Shown in pieces: positions 36,720-47,145 of a stretch of DNA of 64,000 nt. A program made the translations under genes and the position numbers. The stretch comes from Talinum fruticosum. Lineage: Eukaryota; Streptophyta; Magnoliopsida; Caryophyllales; Talinaceae. The stretch is taken from contig JAITYX010000063.1 in NCBI GenBank assembly GCA_021018815.1, forward strand, positions 1,674,001-1,738,000. The letters run 5' to 3'. Under the pieces are notes generated by a model. The model was not told where the DNA came from. It did no database searches and worked only from the letters and a program-made list of their open reading frames with translations. Each line of letters begins with the position of its first letter. Position 1 is the stretch's first letter.

Positions 36720-38640
36720 ATATACCTGTTCGTTTTGTGGGCCCCACTACTCTGAAAGTAACTATAAAGTTACGCTTAATATAGTTATGTAGTGAGCGCA
36801 CTACCATAAGCGTATTGCATATATGGATATGGTTTTTATTGATAAAGATGTAAGATTGTGTATACTTTTCTAAATTTTATGTTCTTCATTTCGTAAAAGG
36901 TATTATATTAATAGTGCATATTGTCTTACATTTAAACAGGGTGATGACATACAAATTACTACATATGGTAATGATCTTTGCAAGTATAAATATGTTATGA
37001 AAGAAGGAAAAGTTTATATTATGAAAAATCTTGAATTAATACCATCCGGTTACGATATTCAATATAAGCTTGTCTCCGATCATTACGAATTTCCACAATA
37101 CAAATTCACATTTGTGAATTTTGATCATGTTCTTCGACTTCGGAGACGTAGTGCAGTTTTTGTAGGTACGTATTACATACAACACTTATTTAACACAATA
37201 ACCCAACTTAGTTTATATATTTAGTTACACACATTACTAATGTATGTTTTGTTGTACAATGGTAGATATTGTTGGATTGGTTATATACACCAACTACACT
37301 ACAAAATATCACTTCACCTTTATAGAATGGTCGTGTTAGTAACTAGGTTAAAAGAGATATCCTTATATGTGGTTTAAAGTAAGTACTATTAATTTGTAAA
37401 TATTAATATTCCATTTCTTTACTATCAAGAGTCATAAACATATTATATTTTTTTATTTAGTATGAAGGTTCTCAAACTAACACTATGTATGGAGATTTGG
37501 CGAGAAACTAAGGAAAAATATTATTCGAGAACACCGACAAAGCCATGGTGATAGTTGCATTCCAAGTAGCTCATACGAGATTTTTATGGTATAAAACTAT
37601 AATTTTCATATAATAAAATAATATTGAACTTTTTTATTATAATAATCATGTTATATACATTCCGATCCTATCTCCAAACACAATAAATATCAAGATTTTA
37701 TGTTGACCTATAAATCCACGAGGTTGAGATATTCCAATCATGGTAATGCATTTAAAAATACTAATTCTCTATATCTAACTCTATTTTAAAAACCGTTACC
37801 ATTTCTTAAACATGACAGGTGAGTTCACCATGTTTATGTCAAAATATTTATTGATTGGACTAAAAGAAAAACTTATAGAATCGTACAACTTGTTAAGTTA
37901 TTGAATGCAAAAAGAATCAAGTTGAAGGACTCCATAATATTACATAATGTATGATAACTTTAATCACTCTCTTTGTCATTAAAAAAAATTATAAGTAAAC
38001 AATTAATTTTAGCAATTTTTTTCTTAAAGTTCAATCATTTTCACATCGTTGCATATGTCATGCATATTGACATACAAACTCCGCTTTGGTATGAATCATC
38101 CGTACGTTGTAAAAAGGAAAGCAATTGACTCTCGATGCTCGAACAACGACACAAACAATGTTATAACCGTGCCTAGGTATGTATAACAATAAGCTTATGT
38201 TATTTTGTACAAAATTAGATATATCCTACACACTCCCTATCTAATATATGTTATAATTTAATGTTGTAGGTATAGAGTACCTCTAACTATACATGATTCA
38301 AGTATCTATAAAAAAGTTGATAACTTTTAATTAGTATGCCCAATTTATCTTGGATAATCCAGCATCTTATCTAAAGAACCTTTCAAATCAGGTATATCTA
38401 TATGTATATACATATTTTTTGTATTTGTTATCCATTATTAATAATGACATAATGTAATTTTTTTGTGTTGCATATGTTGAAATAAAGGAGTTGGATACAT
38501 ATATATTTGAGCAAAGTGTTGCTGAAAGTTTTCACATTCGTTGTACAAGTTCTTACAAATTAATATGAAGAGATGAATATCGATTTCATATGTTCCGTCG
38601 TATGGGAGGAGGAATGCTACTAATGGAATAAAATATAATA
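36720..38640 (+). mobile_element. Helitron-linked RPA-like (OB-fold) gene remnant
   Basis: GDDIQITTYGNDLCKYKYVM is followed by KEGKVYIMKNLELIPSGYDI (36940-37080), and later pieces near 38490-38600 read ELDTYIFEQSVAESF. This matches the replication protein A-like proteins encoded next to Rep/helicase in plant Helitrons, where they bind single-stranded DNA. It is split by intron-like gaps and decayed. A Helitron 3' end (CTRR preceded by a hairpin) was not found between 38600 and 39000. Confidence 0.65.
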
Positions 38641-39051
38641 GTGATAACGAAATAAATTATTCATATTAAAAGTTTGGGTTTTAAGTATATCAAACAATAA
38701 ATAAGATTTATGGCGAGTTAATAATTTCGGATAATGCTTATATGATGTTTTGAACTACTTTTATATTATTTTTGACAAGTGCGTTTCAATAATAAATATT
38801 TGATTTGATTTATAATATAAAGATCCATTTATTAGCACGAGCACAAACTAATTTATAAAAGGGATATGTGTATTTGACAAAGCGACATCAATTATCTCCA
38901 TCAAAATATAAATTTTTAAAATTGGCATTACACTAAAATATGGCGACCTTTTCATAAAAGTATATAATTAAAGTTAGGTTAATCCACATAATTGAAAACA
39001 AAACAAATATTTCTTTTTTTAAAAGATTGTTTACCAAAGAAAAACAAAACG

Positions 39052-39059
39052 TTTGGCGC
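39052..39059 (+). promoter_or_regulatory. E2F-type site (TTTGGCGC)
   Basis: The octamer fits the E2F consensus TTTSSCGC. It lies 118 bp before the ATG at 39177, and a CT-rich tract (39068-39083) follows, as in many plant 5' leaders. This suggests a cell-cycle-regulated promoter, but function is not shown. Confidence 0.4.
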
Positions 39060-39176
39060 GCTCATACACCTCTCTCTCTCTCACTGTCTATTCAACTGCT
39101 CAGTTCAATCGATGATACAGCGCTTCAAATTCCACTTTTGATCCGGATACAAAATTCGTCCAATTTCCGGACAGAA

Positions 39177-39460
39177 ATGGCTGAGGAATTTGAAAATCCT
39201 GATTCCAATATCATCAATTTGAGTTATTGGTTAAAGAACTTTCATCCGGAAACCCTAGTTTCCCAACCCAGAAAAAAATAAAATAATGGACCCTGATATT
39301 TTGGTCCAGTTCTGATGATTCAATTCAGGTCTGGTTCAAATATGGAGTTGTATTATGCTTTGTATCGACACAAGGGGCAGATTATCAATGGTTGGAGGGT
39401 GAAGCTTGATGAGCTTTTCTGTTCAGAACAAACCCTTGCATGCAATAGGTAATTCGCTGT
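39177..39460 (+). pseudogene. Unidentified gene start or gene relic
   Basis: The ATG at 39177 opens MAEEFENPDSNIINLSYWLK and continues to RKK before a TAA at 39279-39281. The same frame, after TAA and TGA, gives a second protein-like stretch (MELYYALYRHKGQ, NGWRVKLDELFCSEQ; 39342-39445) ending at a possible donor (ATAG/gtaatt). I recognise no family. A promoter-like E2F site and CT-rich leader upstream argue that this was, or is, a real 5' exon; alternatively a short first exon and an unseen intron are involved. LINE tails follow directly, so the rest of the gene is missing or displaced. Confidence 0.3.
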
Positions 39461-39989
39461 TTATATTATCAGCTATGTGGGCTTTTTTTTCTTTCTTTCT
39501 TGTGTTGTATTTGTGCTTGAAACAAATTTATTCATGAGATTTTGATTATTTGTACATTCTCTTTGGTGCGATTGAATTGTTTCATTGAGTCCAATTTTTT
39601 CAGTTGTGATGCCAATCAATTGTAAAACCTTAATGGATGGAATGGAGACTAGTGTGTTTGGATTGAAGAAAATACTGTGAAAAAGAAAGGAATTTGTGAG
39701 GAGAAGCTCAATTTCCTGTGTTTAGATGCACAAAACTAAGTTAGAAGGGGAAAAATGGAGGGTAATTTCCTGGCCAATTTAGGCATTTCTTTTGGTCCTG
39801 GCTCCAAATTTTGTGGAATCTGTGAGCAGAGGAAATGGATACAACTTAACACATGTTTCCTTGCCTTGATTTTCAACTTCTAACCAAACATGTAGGAGAA
39901 AAATATATTTCTTTGCGTTTTGTTGCCAGTTCAAAACACAAGAAAAGACAATGATAATATTTTCCTTTCTAATGATTGTAATCAGTTCA

Positions 39990-40450
39990 GGCCGCTAAGT
40001 GAATAAATGCCCTATGTCAAAGCTGATTCGGAATCTCCTATTCACTTGATGTTGCATTGCCCTTTTGCTGGAGCTTTGCGGGAGTTAGCCTATAGTTGTT
40101 TGGGAGTCTCTTGGCTTATTTCAAGGTCCATTAGGAGCCATCTCGTGGCTTGGGAGGGCTACTTTGAGAGAAAAGCTAAGAAGAAGAAAGCTTTGCTTAT
40201 CCCACATGCCATGTTTTGGAGCATTTGGTGAGAGAAATAGGAAAATCTTTGAGGGAGTGGAGACATCTCTCTACTTGTTTTCGGGATAAACCTATCAAGA
40301 CCCTCTACTTTTGGAATAGTGGCAATTTGTGTCAATTTTTTTGTATATTGTAGATTTTGTGGATAGTCTACATATTGGATGTATATAGTCCTTTGTTGGA
40401 TGCTTGTTTTGAATCCATCATTTTGATTTTAATATAATTTCTCTTTTCCT
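39990..40450 (+). mobile_element. LINE 3' fragment (zf-RVT end and 3' UTR)
   Basis: The frame reads [38 protein letters not shown] and [10 protein letters not shown], the C-terminal zinc-binding end of plant LINE ORF2. A decayed RNRxIFEG-type block and a 3' region ending in ttttccttattaaaaaaat follow. 5'-truncated. Confidence 0.75.
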
Positions 40451-40639
40451 TATTAAAAAAATCTGTTCATGTCACTAAACCGAGAAGATCCCGATAGGAA
40501 AATATTGTTGCATTGATGTTCACGGATGGCGCCGTATATTATATTCGAAAGTGTCGGACTCTATATTGGGGATTTGTGAGGCTCAATCCTTCATTGATTT
40601 ATACTCCAAAGTCTAAACATTTGCTTGTTTTGTTTTTTC

Positions 40640-40965
40640 TCAAAGCTTGCTTGTAACTAATGATTGAAAATTCTCCAAGCCATTCCCCATGCTATATTGT
40701 GGTTTTTGGATCGAGAGAAACAGGAGACTTTTTGATGGGGTTGAAAGTTGAAACTACAACTTAGCGGTTAAAGGACAAATGGCTCAAGTATTTATTCTTT
40801 AGGGAGGAAGAGACTTTTGTTCCTCTTGAATTGATGTGATTGGTTTTGTGGGTAGCCTGTTTTTGGGTTGTAATTAGCTTTTGTGGGATGCTTATTCAGC
40901 ATCCCTTCCTTCTTGTAAATGGCTGTCATTATTAATATATCCTTTTCCTTATAAACGAATAGAAA
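40640..40965 (+). mobile_element. Second LINE 3' fragment
   Basis: Reads IPHAILWFLDRERNRRLFDG (about 40680-40740), the same block as the preceding LINE tail, followed by a 3' region with ttaatatatccttttcctta. It is a separate 5'-truncated copy in the same direction. Confidence 0.7.
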
Positions 40966-41117
40966 TAAAAATGCTTGACAATGAGCCACTTTGGAAAAGA
41001 TAGGCAATGATTAGATATGATTTTTCAGGATAATAGCTGAGAATTGTTAACAAAGAACTATTCAGGACCTTAGTTTAAAAAAGCTCAAGGCGCACAAAAG
41101 CGCAAAGGGTCCTGGGG

Positions 41118-43614
41118 TGTGAGACCCCGAAATTTCAGTGTGTTTGCTTGCTAGTGAATTAAATTATTAAAAGTTAAGTGAAAGATTTGAAATTATTAAA
41201 TTAAGTGAATTAGAATTCTTCCGAGTCGAAATCAAAACCCGAGAACCGAACCCGAGCGTGGGCAAGTGAGCTCATGGCATCACCAACATTTCAGTACGTA
41301 AGGTAAGACCGGCAGGAGTTGCCTTTGGCTTTTGGAAGTAGCGGACGAATAGGAGATGCTAGACTTACTGCATGTTTTTCTCGCCTTTTGTTTATAAAGA
41401 TGTTGTAAAGACCGGTTGTATTTGAACTCAAGTTTGACTATGAATGTAAAAGCCCTATGTGTTACTCCGAGCGTGTGGCTCGTTGAGTTTAAGATTGTGT
41501 TTCGTGCAGGGTTAGGGCTTTAAACCTATGGGATTAGCCGGTTTACAGAGGAAACTCTGCTGAAATTCCCAAAAAACCTTTGAAAACCTAGAATTACGCA
41601 TCCGCCAATCCAAGAAAGGGTTATTAACCCCAAGTTGAGATCTTAAGCAGCCTTAGGGGTTCCTCTCGGGAACCCCGGCATGTAATACTCCTAGGGTGGG
41701 TCTAGGGGTGTTACAAAAATGGTATCGAGCAAGAATCCTCCGACTCGTAGATTTTCCTAGAATCGAGTCTAGGACTTGCGTGATTGCTTATGTGATTGAT
41801 TGAAACATGAGTATGTGATTTGATTCATGAACCTATGTGCCTTTATGTGATTGAGTGAATCTCATATGATTTGATTGCGAATACATGTGCATATGTGCGA
41901 TTCTATGAATCTATGTATGGTAATGTAGTGAAGAATTAACAATGATTCCCTAACTTACCTTTGTTAGATGGCTCGTGGGGAAGGAAGTGGTAGAACCGAT
42001 GAGCGAGTAACGCAACCGATCCAATGATAGGCATTAACCTTCCGAATAAGTTTCGAAATTGCAACCTTCCAAGTTTAGGGGTACTGCAAACCCTAGCGAG
42101 TTAGATGAGTGGATGAGGGAGATCGATAAAATATTTAAGACCATGATGTGTCCTGAAAAGTATAAGGTTGGATTAGCTACACATCTTTTCGTTGGAGAAG
42201 CCGACCATTGGTGGGATTCAATTAAACCAAGGCTAGAAGAGGAACGAGCAAGGCCAATAACTTGGGAGGAACTAAAGGAAAAGATGAATGGTCGAGTACT
42301 ATCCTAGGGATGTGCAAAGAGCGAAGGAGTTGGAGTTTATTGACTTGAAACAAGGAAGAATGAGTGTTATGGAGTATGGTGCAAAGTTTACAGAGCTTAG
42401 TCGATTTGGGAGGTATTTGGTGGATACGGAGCAAAGAAGGGTGGACCGATTTGAGGATGGTCTAGCATTAGACATACGTGAAATAATAGCTGGCCAAACC
42501 ATTACTACATACCAAGATATGTATCGAGAGCGATCCGCATAGAACGAGTTACGGAGGAATGTAAGGCCGAAGAGGCTGCTAATGCTAGGAGATCGGGAAG
42601 TGGGAACGTGAACTATGGGAACCAGAGAAACAATCAAAGGAGTGCAGGGCAAGGCCAAGTTGGCTATAATGGTGGTGATATGGCTAGAAAGCCATGTGAT
42701 TACTCGTCACAAGATTCACGGGGAAAGGAATGTTATGTTAAGACTGGAAGATGTTTCAAATGTGGAGAAAAGGGACACATTGTTAAGAATTGTCCTCGAA
42801 GAACAATGAGCAAGGCACCGAGGTGGTGGTTACCAAGAGGCCACACCAAGGTGAAGGAACAAGCTCGCAACCGCAGCACCAAAACTGGATACAACAAGAG
42901 CGGGAACACCCACGTGCCGGAGGCAGAGTTTTCAGCATTATGGAACCGTATCCGTAAGATCTCGGGTAATTTAAAGTTTCAAGTTTCGAGGACGAAACTT
43001 TTTGTAAGAAGGGGAGAAATGTGAGACCCCGAAATTTCGGTGTTTGCTTGCTAGTGAATTAAATTATTAAAAGTTAAGTGAAAGATTCGAAATTATTAAA
43101 TTAAGTGAATTAGAATTCTTCCAAGTCGAAATCAAAACCCGAGAACCGAACCCGAGCGTGGGCTAGTGAGCTCATGACATCACCAACATTTCAGGTACGA
43201 GGTTAAGATCGGCGGGAGTTGCCTTTGGCTTTTGGAAATAGCGGACGAATAGGAGATGCCGGACTTACCGCATGTTTTTCCGCCTTTTGTTTATAAAGAT
43301 GTTGTAAAGACCGGTTGTATTTGAACTCAAGTTTGACTATGAATGTAAAAGCCATATGTGTTACTCCGAGCGTGTGGCTCGTTGAGTTTAAGATCGTGTT
43401 TCGTGCAGGGTTAGGGCTTTAAGCCTATGGGATTAGCCGGTTTACAGAGGAAACTTTGCCGAAATTCCCAAAAAACCTTTGAAAACCTAGAATTACGCTT
43501 CCGCCAATCCAAGAAAGGGTTATTAACCCCAAGTTGAGATCTTAAGCAGCCTTAGGGGTTCCTCTCGGGAACCCCGGCATGTAATACTCCTAGGGTGGGT
43601 CTAGCGGTGTTACA
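41118..43614 (+). mobile_element. Complete gag-only LTR retrotransposon (TR-GAG type), 2,497 bp
   Basis: Two LTRs (41118-41715, 598 bp; 43020-43614, 595 bp) start TGTGAGACCCCG and end GGTGTTACA. TGGGG flanks both sides (41113-41117; 43615-43619). A primer-binding site tggtatcgagc (like the initiator-Met TGGTATCAGAGC) follows the 5' LTR, and a purine tract (agaaggggagaaa) precedes the 3' LTR. The 1.3-kb interior codes for gag only. The LTRs are nearly identical, so insertion was recent. Without pol it must move with proteins from another Ty3/gypsy element. Confidence 0.92.
42059..43024 (+). pseudogene. Retrotransposon gag with zinc knuckle (frameshifted)
   Basis: Three open pieces follow each other. 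The first is 42059-42307, with KFRGTANPSELDEWMREI and EADHWWDS, typical of the Ty3/gypsy gag (Retrotrans_gag). The second is 42288-42542, with YYPRDVQRAKELEF and EYGAKFTELSRF. The third is 42608-43024, with a CCHC zinc knuckle CFKCGEKGHIVKNC at about 42753-42794. Frame changes near 42300 and 42540 break the protein. No protease, RT, RNase H or integrase follows. Confidence 0.85.
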
Positions 43615-44132
43615 TGGGGCCTAGGGCGCGGGTTTTGAGGCAAAGGTGCGGGCTTTTTGGAACGGGGCGCACTTACTTAAAAATGCTTGAAAATCAATGC
43701 TAAGCAATATTTTTGATCGAATATGCTAGGTAATGACATCAAATAAGTGATTAGATATCATTGTACTACAAAAATATTACAAAGAGGCTTAGATTGTGAT
43801 AACACAATGCATTCGCTACGATTTTAACCAAAAAAAAAAAGAAAAATAGCACAAATTGAAAAAGGTGGGGCAATTTACCCACTTACTAATTGTCTAACAA
43901 AGACAAAGACAAGAGAGGGGAGGGGATAGAAAGAGAGAGGGAGAAAAATAGCAAAAAATAGAAAAAAGCCCACTGAGGCAAGCAAGGTGCACGAGGCGTA
44001 ACTGCACCTTGGCTGAGGCGCAGACTGAGTCAGAGGGCTTTTGGAGGGGCTGAGCTTCACCCCTTGCAAGGCGCAAGGGGTGGGCTTTGGGCTTTTCTGC
44101 GCCTAGGCGCGCTTTTAAACTAAGTTCAGGAC

Positions 44133-45955
44133 TATAGTGCATCTTCTGTGATGGACTAGTTGAGTTTTGTGATCCTCCTTCACATTGTGTGGGTCCCATA
44201 ACTATTACCTTGCTGGTGTTGTGGTCTTTAACAATGAGTAGGGTTTGTGTGTGGTTCAGATGAGCCCACAAAGGGTAATACAATATAATGGAGAGAGGGG
44301 AATCGAACCTGGAATCTAATGTACCTAGGACCTCAATCTTGACCTTTGGACCAAGACCTCATTGGTATGGGCCAACATTATGTATAGAAGTGTTGCAGAA
44401 GTTATCTCAGACTGGTCTACTGATGTTTCTGTTTCCTGACAAGGTGTAATTTACAATTGCAATCCTGAGTGTTTCTTCTTTTTATATAGTATGTGTTACA
44501 CTGTTTCATCGAAATGAAATTTCTTGGCACATTAAAATTATTGTCAGACTTTCTTATAAAAAATAATTGCCAGATTCTATTACTGTTTGTAGATCAAGTC
44601 ATATCAATCTGGGTATTGGGGGATCTAAACAAATGCAGTGTTACAGATTATTGCCAGTGTGCCTTATGTGGAAATTTAAGAACCACAGTTTATTTGAGCA
44701 GCTATGTAAGCTTCATGAAATAACATACAACTGGTGCAGGAATCATTGTATTCAATCAGCTTCTGAAGAACAATTGCATGTCAGATGGGAAGTGGTGTTG
44801 CAAATAGGCGGTGCAGCAAGGTCAGTGGAGGGTATGATTTTTCAAAATGGAAGGAAAAACTACCATAGAAATACATCTGAGTAGATTCAGCGGCTAGAAG
44901 AGTAAGGCAATTCTGTTCTTAAGAGCTCTGAATTTATATAATCGCCACTTTCCTAGGACCTTTCTTGAGAATCTTCAATTTTTTTCTATGTTAACTGTGT
45001 ATTCATCAGTACTGGGTGTCATTGGTTAGTATTAGGTTCCGTTTCTCCTCATCCACTGCCTGATGATGTCCCAGACTCTTAGTCCCTTCCAGCAACAGTT
45101 TTTCTTCGCAGAAGACAATGCAATGGTGTATTCTAATTTTTGTTCCTTGAGGTTGTTCAATGAGTTTATGTCCTGTAAAAAGTAATTTGCACTATTGTTT
45201 TTCACTGAAATAGGCATGCTGGAGAGGTTCTCATTTGATCTGTTTACTTGACATTTCAAGTCTAGAAAGAGGTTCTAAGTTGATTTGTTCTATGATATCT
45301 TTCTTAGTGAAAGAAATGATGAGTTCAAGTATGTTCTGGAGAAAGTTAATTTCTGAACCGTTCTTGTCTGTTCTATGATTGTAGCTCAGTGAAAGAATAA
45401 AAATCTATGAAGAAGCAGGACAAGTTAGTATCTTGATCCCTCTGGGGAAATATTTCTCTCTTTCTCAGGGAGAAATGTTTCTTTTCGCAATGTTATTTAT
45501 CTATTTACATTGGTGGCTTTTTCCTGCTACTAATACTTCTATCACTAGTATATTTGCCCAAACTATTTTTTTCTGGGTCATTTAGAAGTAGTCTATGTGA
45601 CATCTTATTAGATCTAAGGTTGCATACATGATGATCTTCCCCAACCTCAATGCAGTGGGATCCATACCAGGTCATTGTTTTAGTCTTTTGAGGTTTATTA
45701 ACGGGCAATAAATACTATCAAGTATCAAGCCATTTTGAGGAGTTTTATCAAATTGTTTGAGGCCCTTTATGTGTCGTAATGATTTTCATTCTCAGGGTGA
45801 TATATGTTATCACTTCTTAGGAAGAAATTTTTTGTGATTTCCAGTTTTGGTTGCCATATTCAAAATTAAGAACACTAGCAAAAGTGATTATAGTTTTCAA
45901 AAGTAAAACTAGAAACTCTATAAAGAAAAATAAGGGTAAGAGTGCTTATCACTCT
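44133..45955. other. Intergenic, no gene recognised
   Basis: Apart from the SINE-like head at 44290-44375 I find no recognisable protein, although 44567-44884 is open on the plus strand and contains cysteine-rich, possibly exonic sequence. It could include upstream exons or leader of the HD-ZIP gene, but nothing supports this. Confidence 0.4.
44290..44375 (-). mobile_element. tRNA-like SINE head (A and B boxes)
   Basis: On the minus strand the stretch reads ATGAGGTCTTGGTCCAAAGG (A-box-like) and, some 50 bp later, GGTTCGATTCC (B box), followed by CCCTCTC. This spacing and the flanking words resemble the pol III promoters of tRNA-derived SINEs. No clear tail or target duplication was found. 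Confidence 0.5.
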
Positions 45956-45961
45956 TCAATT

Positions 45962-46768
45962 CTATCGAGGAGTACCAATAGACAATGTAGCAGGTCCAGG
46001 GAGTGAGATACCATTCTCAAACACCTATCAAGGTAGGAGCACCTCTCCTGATAGGGAGGTTCAGAGACTCAGGTTTTTACTTAGGAGCTCCTGGGTGAGA
46101 GGTGCCTCCTAAGCCATTTGAGCTGAAGCTCATTTAATACTAGAAACCAGTACGTAAATTTTGGAAACTTCCTTTTTTGCTTTCGTCCTAATTTCGCTCC
46201 TTTCTTTAATAAAGATTATTTTCTTTTATATATAAAAATTCTTAATTAAAAAGTATTGATCTTAATTGCTTAGTTTGAAAAGGGAAAGACATTATTGCCA
46301 TTAAATGGCATCCTTTCTATTGTAGAAACGTCTTTGTGCAGACAGCGACAAACACCTATCGAGCTACCATGCCAAACACCTATCGAGGATACGGTGTAGC
46401 AGGTCCAAGGAGTGAGATACCATGCCCAAACACCTATCGAGGTAGGAGCACCTCTCCTCACAAGGGAGGTTAAGCCTCTCAGGTTTGTACCTAGTAGCTT
46501 CTGGGTGAGAGGTGCCTCTTAAGCCATTTGAGCTAAAGCTCACTTGCTACTAGAAACCAATACTTAAATTTTGAAAACTTCCTTTCTTGCTTGCATCCTA
46601 ATTTTGGTCCTCTTTAATAAAGTTTATTTTCTTATATATAGAAAAGTTTCTTAAATATAAAAAATATTGATCTTAGTTGCTTAGTTTGAAAAGGGAAATA
46701 CATTATTGCCATTAAATGGCATCCTTTCCATTGTAGAAACGTCTTTGTTCAGACAACGACAAATAATA
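45962..46768. repeat. Tandem duplication, 2 x about 410 bp
   Basis: Unit 1 (about 45962-46350) and unit 2 (about 46379-46768) share gtagcaggtccaggg through gtagaaacgtctttg with about 10 percent differences. The short motif caaacacctatcgagg recurs four times, at the starts of the units and at their junction. The array lies just upstream of the wrecked homeodomain exon. No coding capacity. Confidence 0.88.
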
Positions 46769-46919
46769 TATAACGGTTGCGTTTACGTTTAATTTGTCTA
46801 TTTTATCGGGATCTGGGAAGGCGTCCTCAAGTGTTTGCATGAAGCCTTTTCTTTTCTCATTGACAGCATTCTCGTATAGTTGGTGAGTCTTTCGGAACAA
46901 TAAATGTGTTAATCTAAAC

Positions 46920-47037
46920 AGATTCTGCAGGGGATGCCCACACCCAGATAAAATCAGTAGCACCAACTTAGTATTAACTTGGGTTGGAGCCTTGACAAAT
47001 AAAGTTTTGGTTTCAGAACAAGAGCACTCAAATCAAG
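46920..47037 (+). pseudogene. Decayed homeodomain exon of a class IV HD-ZIP gene
   Basis: The DNA-recognition helix is still readable as QIKFWFQNKSTQIK (46996-47037), preceded by LGLEP. Between them, the position of the invariant Arg is TGA (46993-46995). Upstream, RFCRGCPHPDK is recognisable (46921-46953), but the sequence between it and LGLEP has lost bases, and the consensus frame shows TAG and TAA where Arg and Glu are usual. The normal RRT after QNK is ST. The exon ends in ATCAAG/gttgcc and would join the zipper exon at 47146 in frame. It cannot encode a homeodomain. Confidence 0.8.
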
Positions 47038-47145
47038 GTTGCCATTGCTCAGAAACTCTAGCCTGTCTTTGAGAAAGTCTGCTGTTTGTCTCATTAATTC
47101 GATTTGAAGATGGCTAATCACTCATGCATTCACTTGTTTGTCCAG

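Larger units (their letters stand above)
41069..44124. mobile_element. hAT-superfamily MITE, split by an LTR retrotransposon
   Basis: The ends CTTAGTTTAAA and TTTAAACTAAG are perfect 11-bp inverted repeats. TTCAGGAC flanks both sides (41061-41068 and 44125-44132), an 8-bp target duplication as made by hAT transposases. Without the nested element (41118-43614 plus 5 bp) the unit is about 554 bp, with GC-rich interior words such as aaggcgca and gcgccta. It has no coding capacity. Confidence 0.85.

Noticed and set aside
44493..44884. Two overlapping plus-strand open frames
   Set aside because: No domain or family recognised; splice context unconvincing.
46712..46966. 84-codon minus-strand open frame next to the tandem repeat
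   Set aside because: It overlaps the degenerate homeodomain sequence on the other strand and matches no family; treated as a chance frame.
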